A stretch of 64,000 bases of DNA from Paragyromitra xinjiangensis (lineage: Eukaryota > Ascomycota > Pezizomycetes > Pezizales > Discinaceae): positions 124,001-188,000 of the forward strand of contig JBCAMK010000005.1 of the NCBI GenBank assembly GCA_038503065.1, given 5' to 3'. Of this stretch, positions 1 through 12,020 are shown piece after piece. Both the position numbers and the translations under genes were made by a program. Below the pieces are notes generated by a model that saw nothing but the letters and a program-made list of their open reading frames with translations, made no database searches and was not told the DNA's origin. Position 1 is the first letter of the stretch, and each line of letters opens with the position of its first letter.

Positions 1-221
1 CGACTAAGCCAAATTCCCTCAAAAGTAAGTCCTTCACTGCGGTTTGTTCTTGAATTTTGTTAATCCATAGTCTACAGGCTACCCGCATCTTTACCATGTT
101 GTTTTTACCCCGGATTTTACTTATTGCGAAATCTTTAATTGCAGGGGTGAAGAGATGGAAGCGTTCCCGATTCTACAATAACGTACATCACTTCTGGCCG
201 AAACCGAGGAGGATTTTGTGA
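1..221 (+). CDS. C-terminal end of a gene cut by the window edge (tentative)
   Basis: Probable last two exons of a gene whose main part lies left of the window. Bases 3-24 are open in one frame, followed by a good donor (GTAAGT at 25). The acceptor TTGCAG ends at 144, giving a 120-base intron. Joining 24 to 145 keeps one frame open to a TGA at 219-221. The ~32 residues are very basic and aromatic (many K, R, W, F), which is more protein-like than chance reading. No domain can be recognised and the branch site is weak. Product unknown. The call rests only on splice signals and composition, so it could be coincidence. Confidence 0.33.
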
Positions 222-709
222 GGGTCGTGATAGGTCGTTGGAATTCGGCTTCTACATCTTTTCCCAGCTCCCCGGTTTTGTTTTCATGAATTTTTTTTTT
301 CCCCGGCAGAGGTACATTCTCAATCCCCGTATCAGTAGAGCTCTCTTGGTTTATTCCCTGCTAGTAACGTTACTTGTTGTTTCTTTCCAACTTTTGTTCA
401 CTTTTTGGGGTTTTATTATCGTCGCGTTATTTCTCCGAGCTGGTATATCTAGTTTCATTGTTGGTGTTTCGGCTGTTTCACTCGATCTATTTGTTATTTC
501 CGAAGTTAGATTTGTTGCGTTGGGCTGATTTGTACTCGTGATTTTATGCTGAATGTGGTTTGAACGATGATTACTATAATGTATACTACTTGTTTTAAAC
601 GGCGTATCTTGGTCGTTGCGCATATGCAATAGGTGGCAAGGCTCGTGGGTGGAGTACGTAATGTCATACAATATCACTCGGATTCTTGATTTATCGACTC
701 ATTTGTGTG
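222..709. other. Intergenic, T-rich
   Basis: No supportable gene. A 96-codon open frame at 238-528 starts at TTG, is very T-rich and reads as random hydrophobic sequence. Confidence 0.5.
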
Positions 710-890
710 CAGTTCAATCGCCCTATAAGGGTTTGTCGTATAAGGTTATTTGCTCTATAAGGGTATACCTGGTAGCCCCAACTTTTTTGTATGGTGAAAT
801 AGGGGTGCCGCTTTATAAGAGTACCCTTAGGATTTTGAAATTTCTTTGGTGATATACTCTTATAGCTAGTGTATGGTTAAGGTTTTTTTA
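710..890 (+). mobile_element. Relic left end of a TA-flanked inverted-repeat element
   Basis: This stretch aligns with the left ~170 bases of the element at 49333-49930. Shared blocks are AATCGCCCTATAAGGG near the start, repeated CTATAAGG motifs, a TTTTTTGTATGG block, and CTTAGGAT near the end. The outermost bases (CAGTTCAATCGCCC) resemble CAGCGAAATCGCCC of the other copy, but the flanking TA has become TG. No matching right terminus is seen, so this is a decayed, truncated copy. No coding potential. Confidence 0.65.
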
Positions 891-3800
891 AGTGATAGGT
901 CTTCATCACCCTTGACATATTTGCCAGTATCTCACATATATTATTATTATGGCATTCGTAGTAATTAAAAGCCCTAAATTGCGGAATCCTGGTACCTTAA
1001 AGCATATTATTGCTCCCTTGCGGCTCAGGTTACACATTAGACTATGCTACATGTACCAAGGGGTGCGGGAAAGTGACGCATATTTTGGCTTAGCAGCGCC
1101 CAAACAACACCCAAACAACACCCAAACACCCCATTTTGTCACAACGCAAAACTCAATATAAGTGGATACTTCAGTGATAGCCTTAATTAGCCACCCTGTA
1201 GGACAGAATATCTAGTTTTACTCTGTGAAAAATCCATATATTAAGCAAAGAGAACATGAGGCCATCAATTTTCAACCAAAAAGCTTCATGATGATAAATA
1301 ATAATAAGACTTATTTTAGTTTTCTTACTGTGCTTAGATTCTATATAGTCTACCCTTCCATCTAAAAAAATTTCATACTAGCCAGTTGTGTGGTTGTTGA
1401 GAATTGAGGGAATGTGCATCACTTTCCCTCACCCCTTGGTACATAGTCCCTTCGCATCGCAGCTTTATTCTCGCCTGGATAAAAGTTCTGCCATTCTAAA
1501 GCCTGATTGCTCTCGGGAACCCTACGGTACGCAGCAAGCTGCGCAGTGGGGCTAGGCACGACACTACTGGGGAACTATGTCAGGAGCTTTCATAAACAAA
1601 TAAGGCTATGAGTGGGTTAGGGTTTGATCCATCAACTTTTTATGTCAAATTGTGAAAAAAATCATGATGTAAGGCTTGCCTTCTGAGTTGACATCTAGAT
1701 TTGCTTTTATCATATTCTGCCAGTGTTGCTTGCCATGCTTTTAGGTACCAGTTTGGGTATTGAAATGACTCTTGTTACCATTAGTCTAACTATTCGAACC
1801 TTTGTATCTTTCCCTTGACCCGGAGGTCAAATTAAGGTCAGGATACTGACCTAGATGAGACATGGGAGTAGGGCTGTAGAAACATCTCAGGTTGTATGCC
1901 TGATGTAATTTCCACAGAGTCTTCTCCTTTGTGTCATACTATATCCTCTAGGTTCAAGTATGCCACCCGAACACTAGCCATGATGCAGCCTTGTCATTTC
2001 CTCCCCTCCCCTAACAACCCTTACGCTGCTCACGGTCAAGAAGCTCATTCCGGACCCCTGCATACTTTGGATGATAGTTTCCGTCACCAGCCTTCGCAAA
2101 CTACTTCAGGCCCATTTTCTGTGTCTTCTTCGATATGCACACTAGCGAATATAACCTACGCATACTTATATAGAAGATCTCTACTCCCATCTATAAGTGC
2201 AGTTGACCATCTCTGGACAAGTGTTGCTGAACCCGCGTTGAGCAAGCACACGAAATCCACGCGACCATATCCGGAGGCCTCGCCTTGAGGCGTTGATGTG
2301 CATCGGCTGAGATGAGCGCTTGGCGCCAAGTTTCTGGGGATTTGGGTTAGGACTGGTAACTTGTTACCATTGCAGGGCAGATCCTCTCCTTTAAGCCTGA
2401 TTAAGTACTGTATGGAGCGTAGTTCCCTCTGATTGGTGGGGCTTTGGGCTAGAGTTGTTTTTCGGCCAATCCACGAGCCAGGCTTTTGTGTCCTTTCCTA
2501 ATTCGGCTCGAGTAGATTAGTAAACCACTGCATGGCAGTAATGACATAGTGCTTGTGCGGAGGAAGTAAGGGAGTTGTTGTATCCCCTTGAGTGAAGAAT
2601 GTGATATTGTGTGAGACAAGGAGCTAAGTGTTCTCGTTGATTTGTACATCTTCGCTGAGGTGCCCTCTTGCCCAAGGAGGATGGTTGCATAAACCGGGTA
2701 CAATTATTGTCTGGGGAGGGTATAGCTAAGTCACCGGTGCTACTTTGTACCCTTAAACTTCAATAAATATGACTTGTTGAGCGGTACTTTCTGACGTAGT
2801 GTTTTGGGTTGTAGAATTTTGGGTTTATTACAGGCCAAAATTACTAACCAATATTGTACTTCCGTGCTTGGTGTGGTTAAGGTTGAAGAGTAGAAAGTGG
2901 TGCGATTGATTAGTCTCAACCCTTATCCCTTAAGCTTCCAGGCCAACTTGAAATGAAGAACACTAACGAAGTGTAGCAGATATGGCATTCTAAACACTGG
3001 GTGTGTAATTCCATCACGGCTGTCGTTTTGAGAGAGTGTAATGTGACGTATGATACGTACGATAGCGTGCTGAAATTTAGAGTTCAACCTCCCATACCTT
3101 GTTAGTGTTCTCCATTTTGATCAGATTTTGTGATATAAGGGATACGGATGTTCATACGGCGTAAGGCGCAAAGCGAAAAACTAGGTCTGTGGGAAGGGTC
3201 TTGTGATAAGTCCTACTGCTAGAAATTTTGCCATAAAACTCTACAGAACGAATGGTAGCCCCAAACCCTGAGTCTGACATTCTTCAATCCCCTTTTGCCG
3301 TAAGTTATAAATTAAGTTTATCTAAGTGGGGTTTCATCCCGGGCGGTTGTGCCTATGTAATCTCTACATCGTTTCTGCTCTGGCAGCGGAAGGGACTTAG
3401 TTGGATCATCCTGGCTAAGTGGCACCACCTTAACCGTCACGGTTACTCGCTGCTCATGGGAAATCACTCGGAAGTGCTTGTCTGGTCTCTGTTAGAGAAG
3501 CTTCCTAATACGAAGTTGCTCAGACGCGAGCTCAGAGGGCAGAGATCAGTGAGAGACGGGCACCCCCAAAGACTATCATCCAAGTATCTAGGCAAGTGCG
3601 TGCTGTCAGCCTCTAGAGAATAGGAAATTGATCTATTCCTTACTGCCAGTGTGTCAACTATTTCGGTAGCCTTGAAGTGGGTTAAAGGTCATGAGATTCT
3701 GGGTGGAGCTGTAGGCGAAGGGCAGTAAGAAGAAATAGAGGAGAGGAGTCGAAAGGAGGGGGGGTTTATACTCGCGCTAAGGGCCCCGCTAAGTTGGACC

Positions 3801-4261
3801 ACCAGATGTCACACTTATTTCCTAAGGCTAGAGCCGCACCTGAGCCTCAAACCTTATTCGAGGTTGGTGAAGGCTTATGTCTGCCCTAACTCTAGCGGAG
3901 TAAAACTCACATTTGTTTGACCTCAGCCTTGTGATATTTCTCAGCCAAAAGGTTCGAGGCGGCGTGCTATTTTTAGACATTTAGGCATCCATGATCGGAA
4001 GAAGCTTGGCCATGAACATGGTGCGTAAACACCTTCTCCACAGGCCCGCATCTGATCTTTATGCCGTGTATCCACATCGTTTCATTCAACTCATGGCAGG
4101 GAAAAATTAGATATAGAGGTCAAACCGCATATGGCGAGATCTTTGGCCAACTCAAAAAAACATCAACGAATTCTAGATAATTATTCTTAACCTGAACGTT
4201 TTCTATTTTCTGAAGCTCTTTCCTGTTCGAGTAACTCTCTTGCCAATTCCGATCTAAATCA
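891..4261. other. Intergenic, no gene seen
   Basis: Open frames such as 1896-2288 (130 codons) and 3252-3623 (123 codons) occur but show no recognisable domain, signal peptide or splice support. Apart from a short tandem repeat at 1099-1128, nothing structured was found. The last ~150 bases before 4262 presumably contain the nitrilase promoter; no clear TATA box is visible. Confidence 0.5.
1099..1128 (+). repeat. 11-bp tandem repeat, about 2.7 copies
   Basis: Unit CCCAAACAACA occurs at 1099-1109 and 1110-1120, with a partial third copy to 1128. Confidence 0.9.
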
Positions 4262-5538
4262 ATGGAAGAGGAAGATCTTTCCTATTTTTTCCAGGGCCTT
4301 TATAGGACATCATCACCGGACTTCAGCGATACTAGCAGAAGTACCCATCACGTGTCTTCCAGCCATCATCACTCAACATCTAGCTCTACCGAACCCGTAA
4401 TGGGGCCCTTAAAGCTCTCCGTCGCACAATACCCTACCGGTCATACACTCGCTAGCACCCTCACCAGCCTCCGCACAATCACCAAGGACGCAGCTGCTTC
4501 TGGAGTTCATCTCCTTCTTTTCCCGGAGGCATTCCTCGGTGGGTACCCGCGGACATGCAGCTTTGGTGCGGTAGTTGGTTCACGGACGGAGAAAGGACGC
4601 GAGCAGTATTATGAGTACTGGAAACAGGCTGTGGACCTTGGCGATTCCTGTCCGGATGGTACGGGTGTCTATAGGCCTGGCGCGGGAGACGGAACGAGGG
4701 AGGTGCTAGAGAGTGTTGCGGCAGAGACGGGTGTGTTTTTAGTCGTTGGAGTAGTAGAGAAGAGTGGCGGGAGCATGTACTGTGGATGTGTGTTTGTAGA
4801 CCCTGTCAAGGGAATAGTAGGGAAGAGGAGGAAGGTGATGCCGGTATGTACCGAAAAGAGAAAGTGGACGAGATGGTAGCTAACTTCTCTCCCCGCGCGG
4901 CTAACTAGACAGGAACCGAACGTGTCGTCTGGGGCATTGGCTCTCCGAAAACCCTCAAAGCAATCGAGGCCACCATCGCTGGCGAAAGAGTAATCCTCGG
5001 TGCCGCTATCTGCTGGGAGAACTAGTAAGAATGGGAAAGTCCAGCAGGTGTCTGCATCGTGAACACGGATCGGCTGACCATGGATCCTAGCATGCCCCTC
5101 CTCCGCGCCTCTCTGTATGCACAAGGGGTATCAATTTATCTCGCACCTACCGCAGACGACCGCGAATCCTGGACCTCCACGCTTCGGCACATTGCTATGG
5201 AAGGCCGTTGCTATGTCTTGGGTTGTAACCAGATTGTGACGAACAAAACACTCCCCAAGTTTCTCGCGTACTCTATTGGGGCCGATGACGATGGTGATAG
5301 CGATAACGGGCTGGAGGTATATCTCTCTAAAGGTGGTTCCGCGATTGTGGATCCATTGGGGAAGATTATAGCTGGGCCGTTGTTAGGGAGGGAGGGCAGG
5401 CTTGATGTGGTTATTGAACGGTTTGAGAGGACTCTGATTGGGGCTAAGTTAGACATGGATGTGGGAGCTGTGGGGCATTATGGGAGAGGGGATGTGTTTA
5501 AGTTGAAAGTTGAAGGGTTAGATTTAGGGACAGGGTAG
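4262..5538 (+). CDS. Nitrilase (carbon-nitrogen hydrolase family)
   Basis: Hydrolyses a nitrile to the carboxylic acid and ammonia; probably cytosolic. Exons are 4262-4843, 4909-5024 and 5091-5538, with introns of 65 and 66 bases; the second has a CTGAC branch site at 5073. Splicing gives 381 residues. The Glu-Lys-Cys triad is intact: Glu89 in FPEAFLGGYPR, Lys191 in RRKVMP, and Cys229 in ICWEN. The third exon holds the SKGGSAIVDPLGKI strand typical of the family. The first 46 residues are Ser/His-rich and absent from the usual fold; an in-frame ATG at 4400 would give 335 residues, close to normal fungal length, and may be the true start. Similarity is to fungal aromatic or aliphatic nitrilases; the substrate cannot be told. 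There is no neighbouring pathway gene. Confidence 0.92.
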
Positions 5539-6034
5539 GCGTGATGACGGGTGAGGATCTGCGCGTCGGCGGGTGTTCCTGCATTTGTGAAGGTACCCAC
5601 AGTGGGACCTGTTTCATGTCTAAGGTACAAAAATACTAGGGGTATTTTGTTTAGGTATTGGATGAACTGCAATTAACAGAACTTCAACCTGCTGCGTGTA
5701 CCTTCGGAGATGGTCTTGAGATCCTACATACGGCGGCCTATAGCGACCATCCCGCCATAATTCAGAAAGTCAAAATCCGAACTCAACCCTCAAAAAAAAA
5801 AAAACTTCAAATCAATAGCAGAGCTAGGGTGAGCTTTAGACCCATCCAAGGAACCCCCCTGAGACTTGATGGCCCTTAGGAACCTGTCCTTTGCCCTAAA
5901 TAGTGAGGGTAATGATCGGTATTTCGCGAAGGAAACCCTAACCCTATGAACTTAGCGAACAGCCTCCGAATCAGCTGCTAAATGGCGCTTGACTCAATGC
6001 CCGAGTAGCCAGCTAAACATTAACTCTAACTCTA

Positions 6035-6110
6035 AAGGTAGATATGCGAATTTCTTCATGCACTCTAGCGATAGCAACTTGTATATCTACGATTTTCACT
6101 ATGCACTCCA
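6035..6110 (+). repeat. Paired ~30-bp motif, pair 1
   Basis: Two related copies of a GTA-N-ATTT-CGATTTT-ATGCA-like motif have their GTA at 6038 and 6081, exactly 43 bases apart. They are diverged but recognisable beside pairs 2 and 3. Confidence 0.55.
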
Positions 6111-6353
6111 AGACAGTGGATCTGCTGTAGGTCGATCCTCCCTGCTGTGGTTGATTTCAAGTTCCTGTGATTGCGTGAAATGGGTTACTTGGAACCAGTT
6201 CCTCCTCACACACCACGGCGCCGAATAAGCTCCAAATAAACTTGAAGCTCCTAATTGGCAGCCAATAGGCCTAGGAATAAGCAGTGGCTTTGGCTGCAAA
6301 TTGGCAAGTGCTTGCGCCTAGAAATGACCCTATGAGTTTTATGACAACAGGGC

Positions 6354-6430
6354 TTTGTACCTTTCCGATTATTGCAATGCTTCTTAATGACAGTGTAATG
6401 TATTTTGACGATTTTTGCTATGCAAGGTTC
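6354..6430 (+). repeat. Paired ~30-bp motif, pair 2
   Basis: Copies have their GTA at 6357 and 6400, again 43 bases apart. Core pieces are CCGATTATTGCAATGC and GACGATTTTTGCTATGCA. It is followed by a GACCTGCTG-like tail shared with pair 3. Confidence 0.65.
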
Positions 6431-7537
6431 GACACGGGACCTGCTGCTTGAAACAGTGGGTTCGGCTTACTCGCTGTTATACCTATGGCTATAGGCGCAC
6501 AGTGGTCTCCCTGTTACCCTACCTTCCATTTGGTCACCTTCCCGTCTTCGTTGGACCCCTCTGTGGCTGCCTGTTGCGATATTGGCCTTCCCTGCCTATT
6601 CCCAGGCAGTTACCCTGCCTTCCCCGGTTACCCGGCCGTTACCCTGCCTTCGCTTGCGCTGCTGGCAGCGCTGGATCGAGAAGGGGGGACACCCGCAAAA
6701 TATCCGCGTCCCGGAGACTAAAAGTAACCCTTTGGTCGTCAACGGCGCCCTTCCCGCGGAACGTAACCCGGAGGGTATGTATGAGAGGTCTTCATAGGGC
6801 AACTTGGGGCGCCGAGTCACGTGGGCTATTCGGATTAGTCATCAGAGGTCTCCTGCCCGCGCTACGGGGCTCCAAACACCAGCTGTCGCAACAAAACGAT
6901 ATCGTGTAACCACCTACTCGATCGGGCGAACGCAACCGTCGCAACCGTATCATCGCCACGTCGAACCGAGGCGATCTGAGGATTACTGAACGAGGGGTAA
7001 GCGTCGGAAGTTGGAGATATCGGCGAAGCCGATAGGATGTCGGATAAATGGATAAGCGAGTTAGTTCAATTTGTAATAGTAGATAGTTTAGTCCGTCCTC
7101 CCAAGCTACAAAGAACACACAGTAGTAAAGAGGACGGGATATAATTACTCTTGCAGTGGACGGAAATTCTGAGCTGATCATCATCGGCGTTAACGAGCCT
7201 TATCAATATTATTTTGTTACCAACATACTTTGTTCCGTGATAAATTCTCCATCGTATCGAGTTGTTTAGCATAGCTTCGCGCTTCAACACTCGTGTCCTT
7301 CCTATTGAGAAAGTTCTTTCAACGGAACAGCCCCGACCCTTATCTCGCTTAAACTATCGTTGCCTTTGTGCGGTTCATAAGAAGTTGTCAGGACGTGCGC
7401 TCGGGTATTGTGCTACGGATAGTAGCCGGTCGAGTTACAGAGTCTAGAGAGCTATCTAAAGCTTCGCTTAGAATTCAGTAGTGGTGCGAAGTACCGGTCT
7501 TACACTCGCAGCTCTGTGAGCTCTGTGGTGATGAACC

Positions 7538-7615
7538 CTTGTACCTTTACAATTTTTACAATGCAGAGTGGTGGCAACAGCATGTATATTTCCGATTTTT
7601 TTGATGCAAGTATGG
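7538..7615 (+). repeat. Paired ~30-bp motif, pair 3
   Basis: Copies have their GTA at 7541 and 7584, again 43 bases apart. Core pieces are TACAATTTTTACAATGCA and TCCGATTTTTTTGATGCA. The tail GACCTGCTG follows at 7622. Confidence 0.65.
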
Positions 7616-7796
7616 ACATTTGACCTGCTGTTTGGTCCCTTTCCTACTACTAGCAGTACGTTGGTCAATTTGGGTCAATTGACGGAAATCAGCGGTCAAC
7701 TCCAGAGGTTTTAGCGTGCGGGCTTTAGCAGTGAATAGGTGACTAAATAGGAGTCTAAATAGGCGTCTCCTAGACAGCTAATAGGGCGGCCAATAG

Positions 7797-7818
7797 ACAG
7801 GCAGGCAGGCAGGCAGGC
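7797..7818 (+). repeat. (GGCA)n microsatellite
   Basis: About five units of GGCA lie next to the inner end of the right inverted repeat of the 2.3-kb element. Confidence 0.9.
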
Positions 7819-8017
7819 TTCTCGAAATACCGATCATTACCCTCACTATTTAGGGCAAAGGACAGGTTCCTAAGGGCCATCAAGTCTCAGGGGGGTTCCT
7901 TGGATGGGTCTAAAGCTCACCCTAGCTCTGCTATTGATTTGGAGTTTTTTTTTTGAGGGTTGAGTTCGGATTTTGACTTTCTGAATTATGGCGGGATGGT
8001 CGCTATAGGCCGCCGTA

Positions 8018-8724
8018 CTACAGCTGGTAGGGGAGTTTGTGGCCACGCGTTGAGTTCATAAGCGAGATCAATTCGGTTGGATATCGATGCTGGATACCGG
8101 CGCAGCCCCAGTTGAGCATCCGAGACTTAGTGCTCTAAACGCAACGTATTTCCTAAAAGAAGCTCAGTCATACACAGGTCATCTTTGACAGGAGGTCCCG
8201 AGCTTTCGTCCTAGTATTTGGTGAGCTATGATGATTTTAGGTGTCTCGACATCCATCTCTGGGAATCGCCTTTGGTCCTGGATGTAGTGGAACTATATGA
8301 AAGAGATCGCTCGAGATTACTTGGCCAATATTTCTTTGTCCTAAAATTATATCCTATCCATGGGTTATCACTCGATTTGAGCATTGAAACTGATTATGAT
8401 CATCATGGTGAATTCATTAAGTACATTGAAACTGATTAATGACTGACTGATCGATTAATGGGTTCGTTAAGTAAATACAATCAATTAGTGATTCTGGACT
8501 TGGGACTGCCAAATATCTATGCGTGGACTGTAGTTCCTGCTTTTCCACATAAAGACGGAGCCTGATTTTCTTGCTATTATAATGGCTACGATTGGGGATT
8601 CGGTGCTCTCTGGCGATTTCCGAATTCGAATAAGCACATTCCGCCTGCTTAGTATGCTTAGAAGCTAGAGCCTTTTGGCGGTACAGGGTATTGCCAATAG
8701 TTGTAATTTACAATAGGGTGTAGG
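8018..8724. other. Intergenic, one weak protein-like stretch
   Basis: Bases 8218-8439 (+) read as 73 residues with protein-like composition (acidic, Leu/Tyr-rich) but with a TTG rather than ATG start and no domain. ATTGAAACTGATTA occurs twice near 8385 and 8424. It may be a gene relic; no function is proposed. Confidence 0.3.
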
Positions 8725-8898
8725 TATAGAAGAAACTCGCTATAAGAATGTTGCGAGTAAGAATAACCACTCTATAAGAATATATATTCTTAGTCTCAAA
8801 TTGGTTATTCTAACTAATCCCCGATATTTATAAGAATATTCACTCTATAAGAATACTAAAGTTCGGTCCCGAGCGTATTCTTATAGCAAGCTCTGCAG
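8725..8898. mobile_element. Small inverted-repeat element (MITE-like)
   Basis: The left end has ACTCGCTATAAGAAT and the right end is its near reverse complement, ATTCTTATAGCAAGCT. The interior is made of repeated CTATAAGAAT blocks. A TA follows the right tip (8899-8900), but the left border is fuzzy by a base or two. The CTATAAG blocks resemble the 710 and 49333 elements, though the tips differ. Confidence 0.6.
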
Positions 8899-8900
8899 TA

Positions 8901-11900
8901 CCATTGACGTACGTACATAAACACTAGTCTATAAATCTAGATAGGATACTTGCTACCATTTTAAAGTAGTCACCTGGTTTGTACCTTTAATAGCTGGGTT
9001 CCACTTGATGAGATGAGTATCTCGTCCTAATCCGGGGGTATACTCTATGCTTAGCTTGAATGCTGTATACTTAATCATTAGTGATGCCAATACCTCTCTC
9101 GGCTTTGCCGCTTGTGATACTATGGTGCCACTGCGTGTTTGGTTCGTATTTACCGATAAGATTAAGCTTAGTGATAAGTATGAGTGGTAAAGAAATGATA
9201 GGAATAACCACTGATTAAGCCCTAGTTTTAGATGGAGGTTATGGGCAAAATTGGAGTGGGGGAATAAAGAGTTGTGATGGGTTGTCAAAGTAGGAAAGGT
9301 ATTTCTTTGGGGGAGTCAGTAAGGAGCTTTGAGAAGCGGTAGGTATGAAGGGTGGGCCTAGATCTAGAGGGAAAGTGGTATGGATGAACGATAGTAGGGG
9401 TGATGGGAGAGGGTTGTTATTAGTATGCGAGATTTCTGTATATATGAGAATTTGGTGTTGTGAACACCTGCCTCGGTATTTGACGGAGTCGAATTCAAGT
9501 AGATACTTTTTTCGAAGTCCGAAGTTTCTAATTCATCTATATCTTCGAGCGAGCCAATCGATTACAGCACTGTTTGCGCTTCGGGATGATCCGAAACTGG
9601 AATGGTATATGATCATGGGTGGTCAGTTACAAGATCAGTTACGAGATCAGTTACTAGATATAACGCCATGAATTCTGAGGCATATTTCGGTGGGTGAAGC
9701 CTAGACTGGGTACTTTCCTCCGATGACCTGTCATTTCCGGTATTTAATTTCAGAAGACAAGCATCGAGAGAAATTGGCTGAAAGATACTTGGGAAATGTA
9801 TGAACTATAAAGTACAAGGGCTGCTGTAGCCATGTAAATAGCGGACCTATATCGGGACCACTCTGTGGGATCTGTGTTCTTGGCTCGGCAGATATATATT
9901 CGTATAGTTGCATTTTTTACACTACTATCAGATTCACAAAAAAAACAAGCAATACTTGGCAGTCAATAATTGATGGTATACTTCCGACGGAGCAGGGGCT
10001 ATTGGAACCCTGGGTTGGCCCCTCTACTTTGCGTGAGGTTGGTTTGTTCATTGGAAAATTGGGGAACCCTGGTTTATTTCTTCGGGTTATTGATCCTAGA
10101 TAGCGCCGAGACGCATCAACTATCGGTGGAGCTTGTGTTTACGATCCTTGGGGTTTCAGGTTGAAGCGAAGCTTGGGATAGGCGTAATGATTTGGTTCTG
10201 GAAAGTTTGGTAAGGTACTGAGAACTAAGGCATTCCGAGATCTTGCTATAAATTTGCGTCTCATGAATGTCACTGATAGGAGTGCTAAAGGTGTCTGGCG
10301 CTGAGGGATGGGAGGGTCTATGATCTTTGTGTTTTGAGGACTATCGGTCAACCGATCCTAGCGGAGCTTGTTGCTAGCCGGAACGTAGTAGTCGTGCGAT
10401 TGAACTACATATATTGCCTTGAAAAGAGAGCAGGTCATTTTCAAACGTAACCGTCACGATAAATCACATCGGAGATGCGTTGTCGAGAGGATGGGGGACG
10501 AGTCTGACCTAACATATTTAGGGTAGGCAATAAGTGCTAGAGAGCACAGACCCTCGCTAGGGGGCCGTTATTGAGTGTGGCAGTCTCTAATAAGTAGGGT
10601 ATACCTCAATCGGCAAGAGTAGAGCTTGAATTTCTTGGTATTTATTGCCTAACCCGAGTATAAGTGGCTGGAGTTTAATGACGAAACCTGGCCGGCCGAC
10701 GCACGCGCGTGATGACAATCACGACTTATGGTTTCGACTCTACTGGTATAGCTCTAGAAGTCTAAAATGTAGATAAAACTATGCAATGCCCTTGGCGTTA
10801 ATATTGAGTGTTCTTCTGGGGGCTATGGTTGAAGATTTGAACTGACATGTTTTGCTATGTTTCCAACCCTGATCCTGCCGCCTGGAGCGTTGCATCCCTC
10901 ATTAGTTTTGCGGTAAAAGACTATAATGCCACGGAAAATCCTTGTATATATCTAGGCCTGTGATTTTTTCCCTCTTTTTCGCTGTTTATTTTGTTGGGGC
11001 TTGCTCTTGGTACTGGTGACACTATATTTGGTGTTGTAGGGGTATTTCTCGGCACACCAAACTTGCATTTTGGGGATGTAACTTGACTGCCAACCCACCA
11101 TTCTAAACATAAAAAAAAGAACGCAAAAGCGATAGATCTAAGGCCCCTCATAGGCTTCCTTATACTTGCAAGCTTTCACCCTGGGTCGCACGAAAATATT
11201 GCGTTAGATAGTCGGTTGCTGTGGTCATGGTTAGTTGCTGCGCGGCATCCGGTGATTTTCTGTGGCATTGTAGTCTTTTACCGTTAGTTTCGTCTACATT
11301 TTAGCGTATCATATGCATACGTTCGCTTCCAAGCACATAAACTAAGCTACTTGTGCTCTAGAACAAATAATTAAGATTCCTTTTGGTGATAATGTCCCTT
11401 GATTTGCCGCATAGCAATCCTTTATAACTTACCCGTCTAGGCACCTTGTTTTTTTTGGGGACTTGTCTTGCAATACAAGCAGTTGATATTTTTATGCGTG
11501 CGTCGTCTTATTGTGGCAATGAAACGAGTGATAGTTTATGGCTAGGCTTCATGCTTTCTTACTAGTACGTCTAGCTTTTGCGCAATATCAGTTGGCAGAG
11601 TCTGTCCCCCGCAGTGCGAACAAGAAGATTTATTTATAGAGGGGGGAGAAGAAATAGGCGGCAGCTTTATGGCAATGGCTATTACGTATAAAGAACGCTG
11701 TAAGGTATGTGAATAAGGAAGGCAGTTTCCGGATCCACCTAGCTAGGATCGCTTCCAAGAATTGGTAGGATATGGAAAGGATTAGTGTTGATAGTTAGCT
11801 GTGTATTATGTACATATGTATGATTAAGGATAATGTCGGAGAGGTGTTGGGTATCGGTGGGGATTGATGGTCGGTCAAGTAGAGTAGTCGATAGCTGGAG

Positions 11901-12018
11901 GGGCTGATTAGGATCGGACAGAGCCGGCGGAGGGAGCTTTGTGAACCGTGGTTGGTTTTTGCCGGCAGTAAAAGAAATGTTTCCGGGAATTCGGTGAATA
12001 CTAAGCCGAAAAAAGCTA
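8901..12018. other. Intergenic, no gene seen
   Basis: Open frames up to 111 codons occur without recognisable features. Nothing structured was found except a short tandem repeat at 9621-9660. Confidence 0.5.
9621..9660 (+). repeat. 12-bp tandem repeat, three copies
   Basis: Unit GATCAGTTACNA (first copy GGTCAGTTACAA) is repeated three times in a row. Confidence 0.85.
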
Positions 12019-12020
12019 TA

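Larger units (their letters stand above)
5731..8015. mobile_element. 2.3-kb non-autonomous DNA element with ~195-bp terminal inverted repeats
   Basis: Bases 5731-5926 reappear as the reverse complement at 7823-8015, with few differences; the main one is the length of a poly-A/poly-T run. The tips read CGGCGGCCTATAGCGACC and both are flanked by TA (5729-5730 and 8016-8017), as for Tc1/mariner-type insertions. The 1.9-kb interior has no long open frame and no transposase motif, so mobility would need a helper. It contains three paired 43-bp-spaced repeats, a GTTACCCTGCCTTC repeat near 6510-6650, and a (GGCA)n run just inside the right repeat. Long inverted repeats with no coding sequence fit a large non-autonomous derivative. 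The family is not identified. Confidence 0.85.

Noticed and set aside
6415..7184. Overlapping open frames inside the 2.3-kb element as possible transposase
   Set aside because: None exceeds 164 codons, none has DDE/D-type motifs, and several frames overlap on both strands.
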